Origin: Taenia hydatigena
Taxonomy: Eukaryota; Platyhelminthes; Cestoda; Cyclophyllidea; Taeniidae
Length of the DNA: 64,000 nt
Assembly (NCBI GenBank): GCA_036345935.2
Contig: JADWOT020000005.1
Coordinates: 6,505,960 to 6,569,959, forward strand
Direction: 5' to 3'
Shown: one piece after another, positions 63,855 to 64,000 of the stretch
Layout of the letters: each line of letters begins with the position of its first letter
Numbering within the stretch: position 1 is the stretch's first letter
Program-made: the position numbers and the translations under genes
The notes under the pieces: generated by a model
Seen by the model: only the letters and a program-made list of their open reading frames with translations
What the model was told of the DNA's origin: nothing
The model's database searches: none

Positions 63855-64000
63855 ATTATGTCTTTTCTTGTTTTCAGGTAAATCTCAGGGGTGCTACCGC
63901 AAAGATAAGTTAATTCCACTTAGTAAAAGTAGCAATGGGTCACGCATAGAACATATTTCTTGCAACGGAATTGACTTTGGTTTCTAAGTGGTTATAAAAT

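Overview
This window is animal nuclear DNA: AT-rich non-coding sequence, split genes with GT-AG introns, and no bacterial-type operons. I recognise four neuronal or developmental genes of animal type and rebuilt each one exon by exon: LIS1 (PAFAH1B1), G-protein beta-5 (GNB5), RIM-binding protein (RIM-BP) and a CP2/LSF (TFCP2/UBP1) transcription factor. Introns of 28-39 nt lie at the 5' ends of LIS1 and GNB5 and later introns are much longer. This size gradient is known from parasitic flatworms. Together with compact terminal-repeat retrotransposons in miniature (TRIM-like elements, known from tapeworms), it makes a flatworm, probably a cestode, the best guess. That assignment is inference.

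Layout. 1-7.6 kb is mostly empty apart from a decayed retroelement (1.06-1.7 kb) and an unassigned open frame with a hydrophobic stretch (4.4-4.8 kb). LIS1 runs on + from 7,686 to 14,213. GNB5 faces it tail to tail on - from 16,920 to 15,128. After a repeat-bearing gap, RIM-BP fills about 28 kb on - (47,024 to 19,436, 19 coding exons). A promoter-like CpG- and E-box-containing patch lies at 49.5-49.9 kb. Then comes a retroelement cluster (50.9-54.4 kb), the CP2 factor on + (54,905-60,969), and a second complete TRIM-like element near the right edge.

Mobile elements. Two related LTR families occur. Family 1 has LTRs of about 140-190 bp, and two copies have paired LTRs around a ~540-560 bp internal region with no polymerase. 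Family 2 has LTRs of about 240 bp around a short gag-like open frame. Both have LTRs that begin TGTA(A/G)TACTT and end in CA, and both carry the same primer-binding-like motif TTGGTGGCAGC just inside the 5' LTR. Several copies show exact or near-exact 5-bp target duplications. They look like non-autonomous elements mobilised by one absent autonomous element.

How the genes relate. LIS1 works with dynein. GNB5 partners R7-RGS proteins in neuronal G-protein signalling. RIM-BP tethers calcium channels at presynaptic active zones. The CP2 factor is a DNA-binding regulator. They are neighbours, not an operon. Exon joins come from reading splice sites and frame, without transcript data; uncertain joins are named in the entries.
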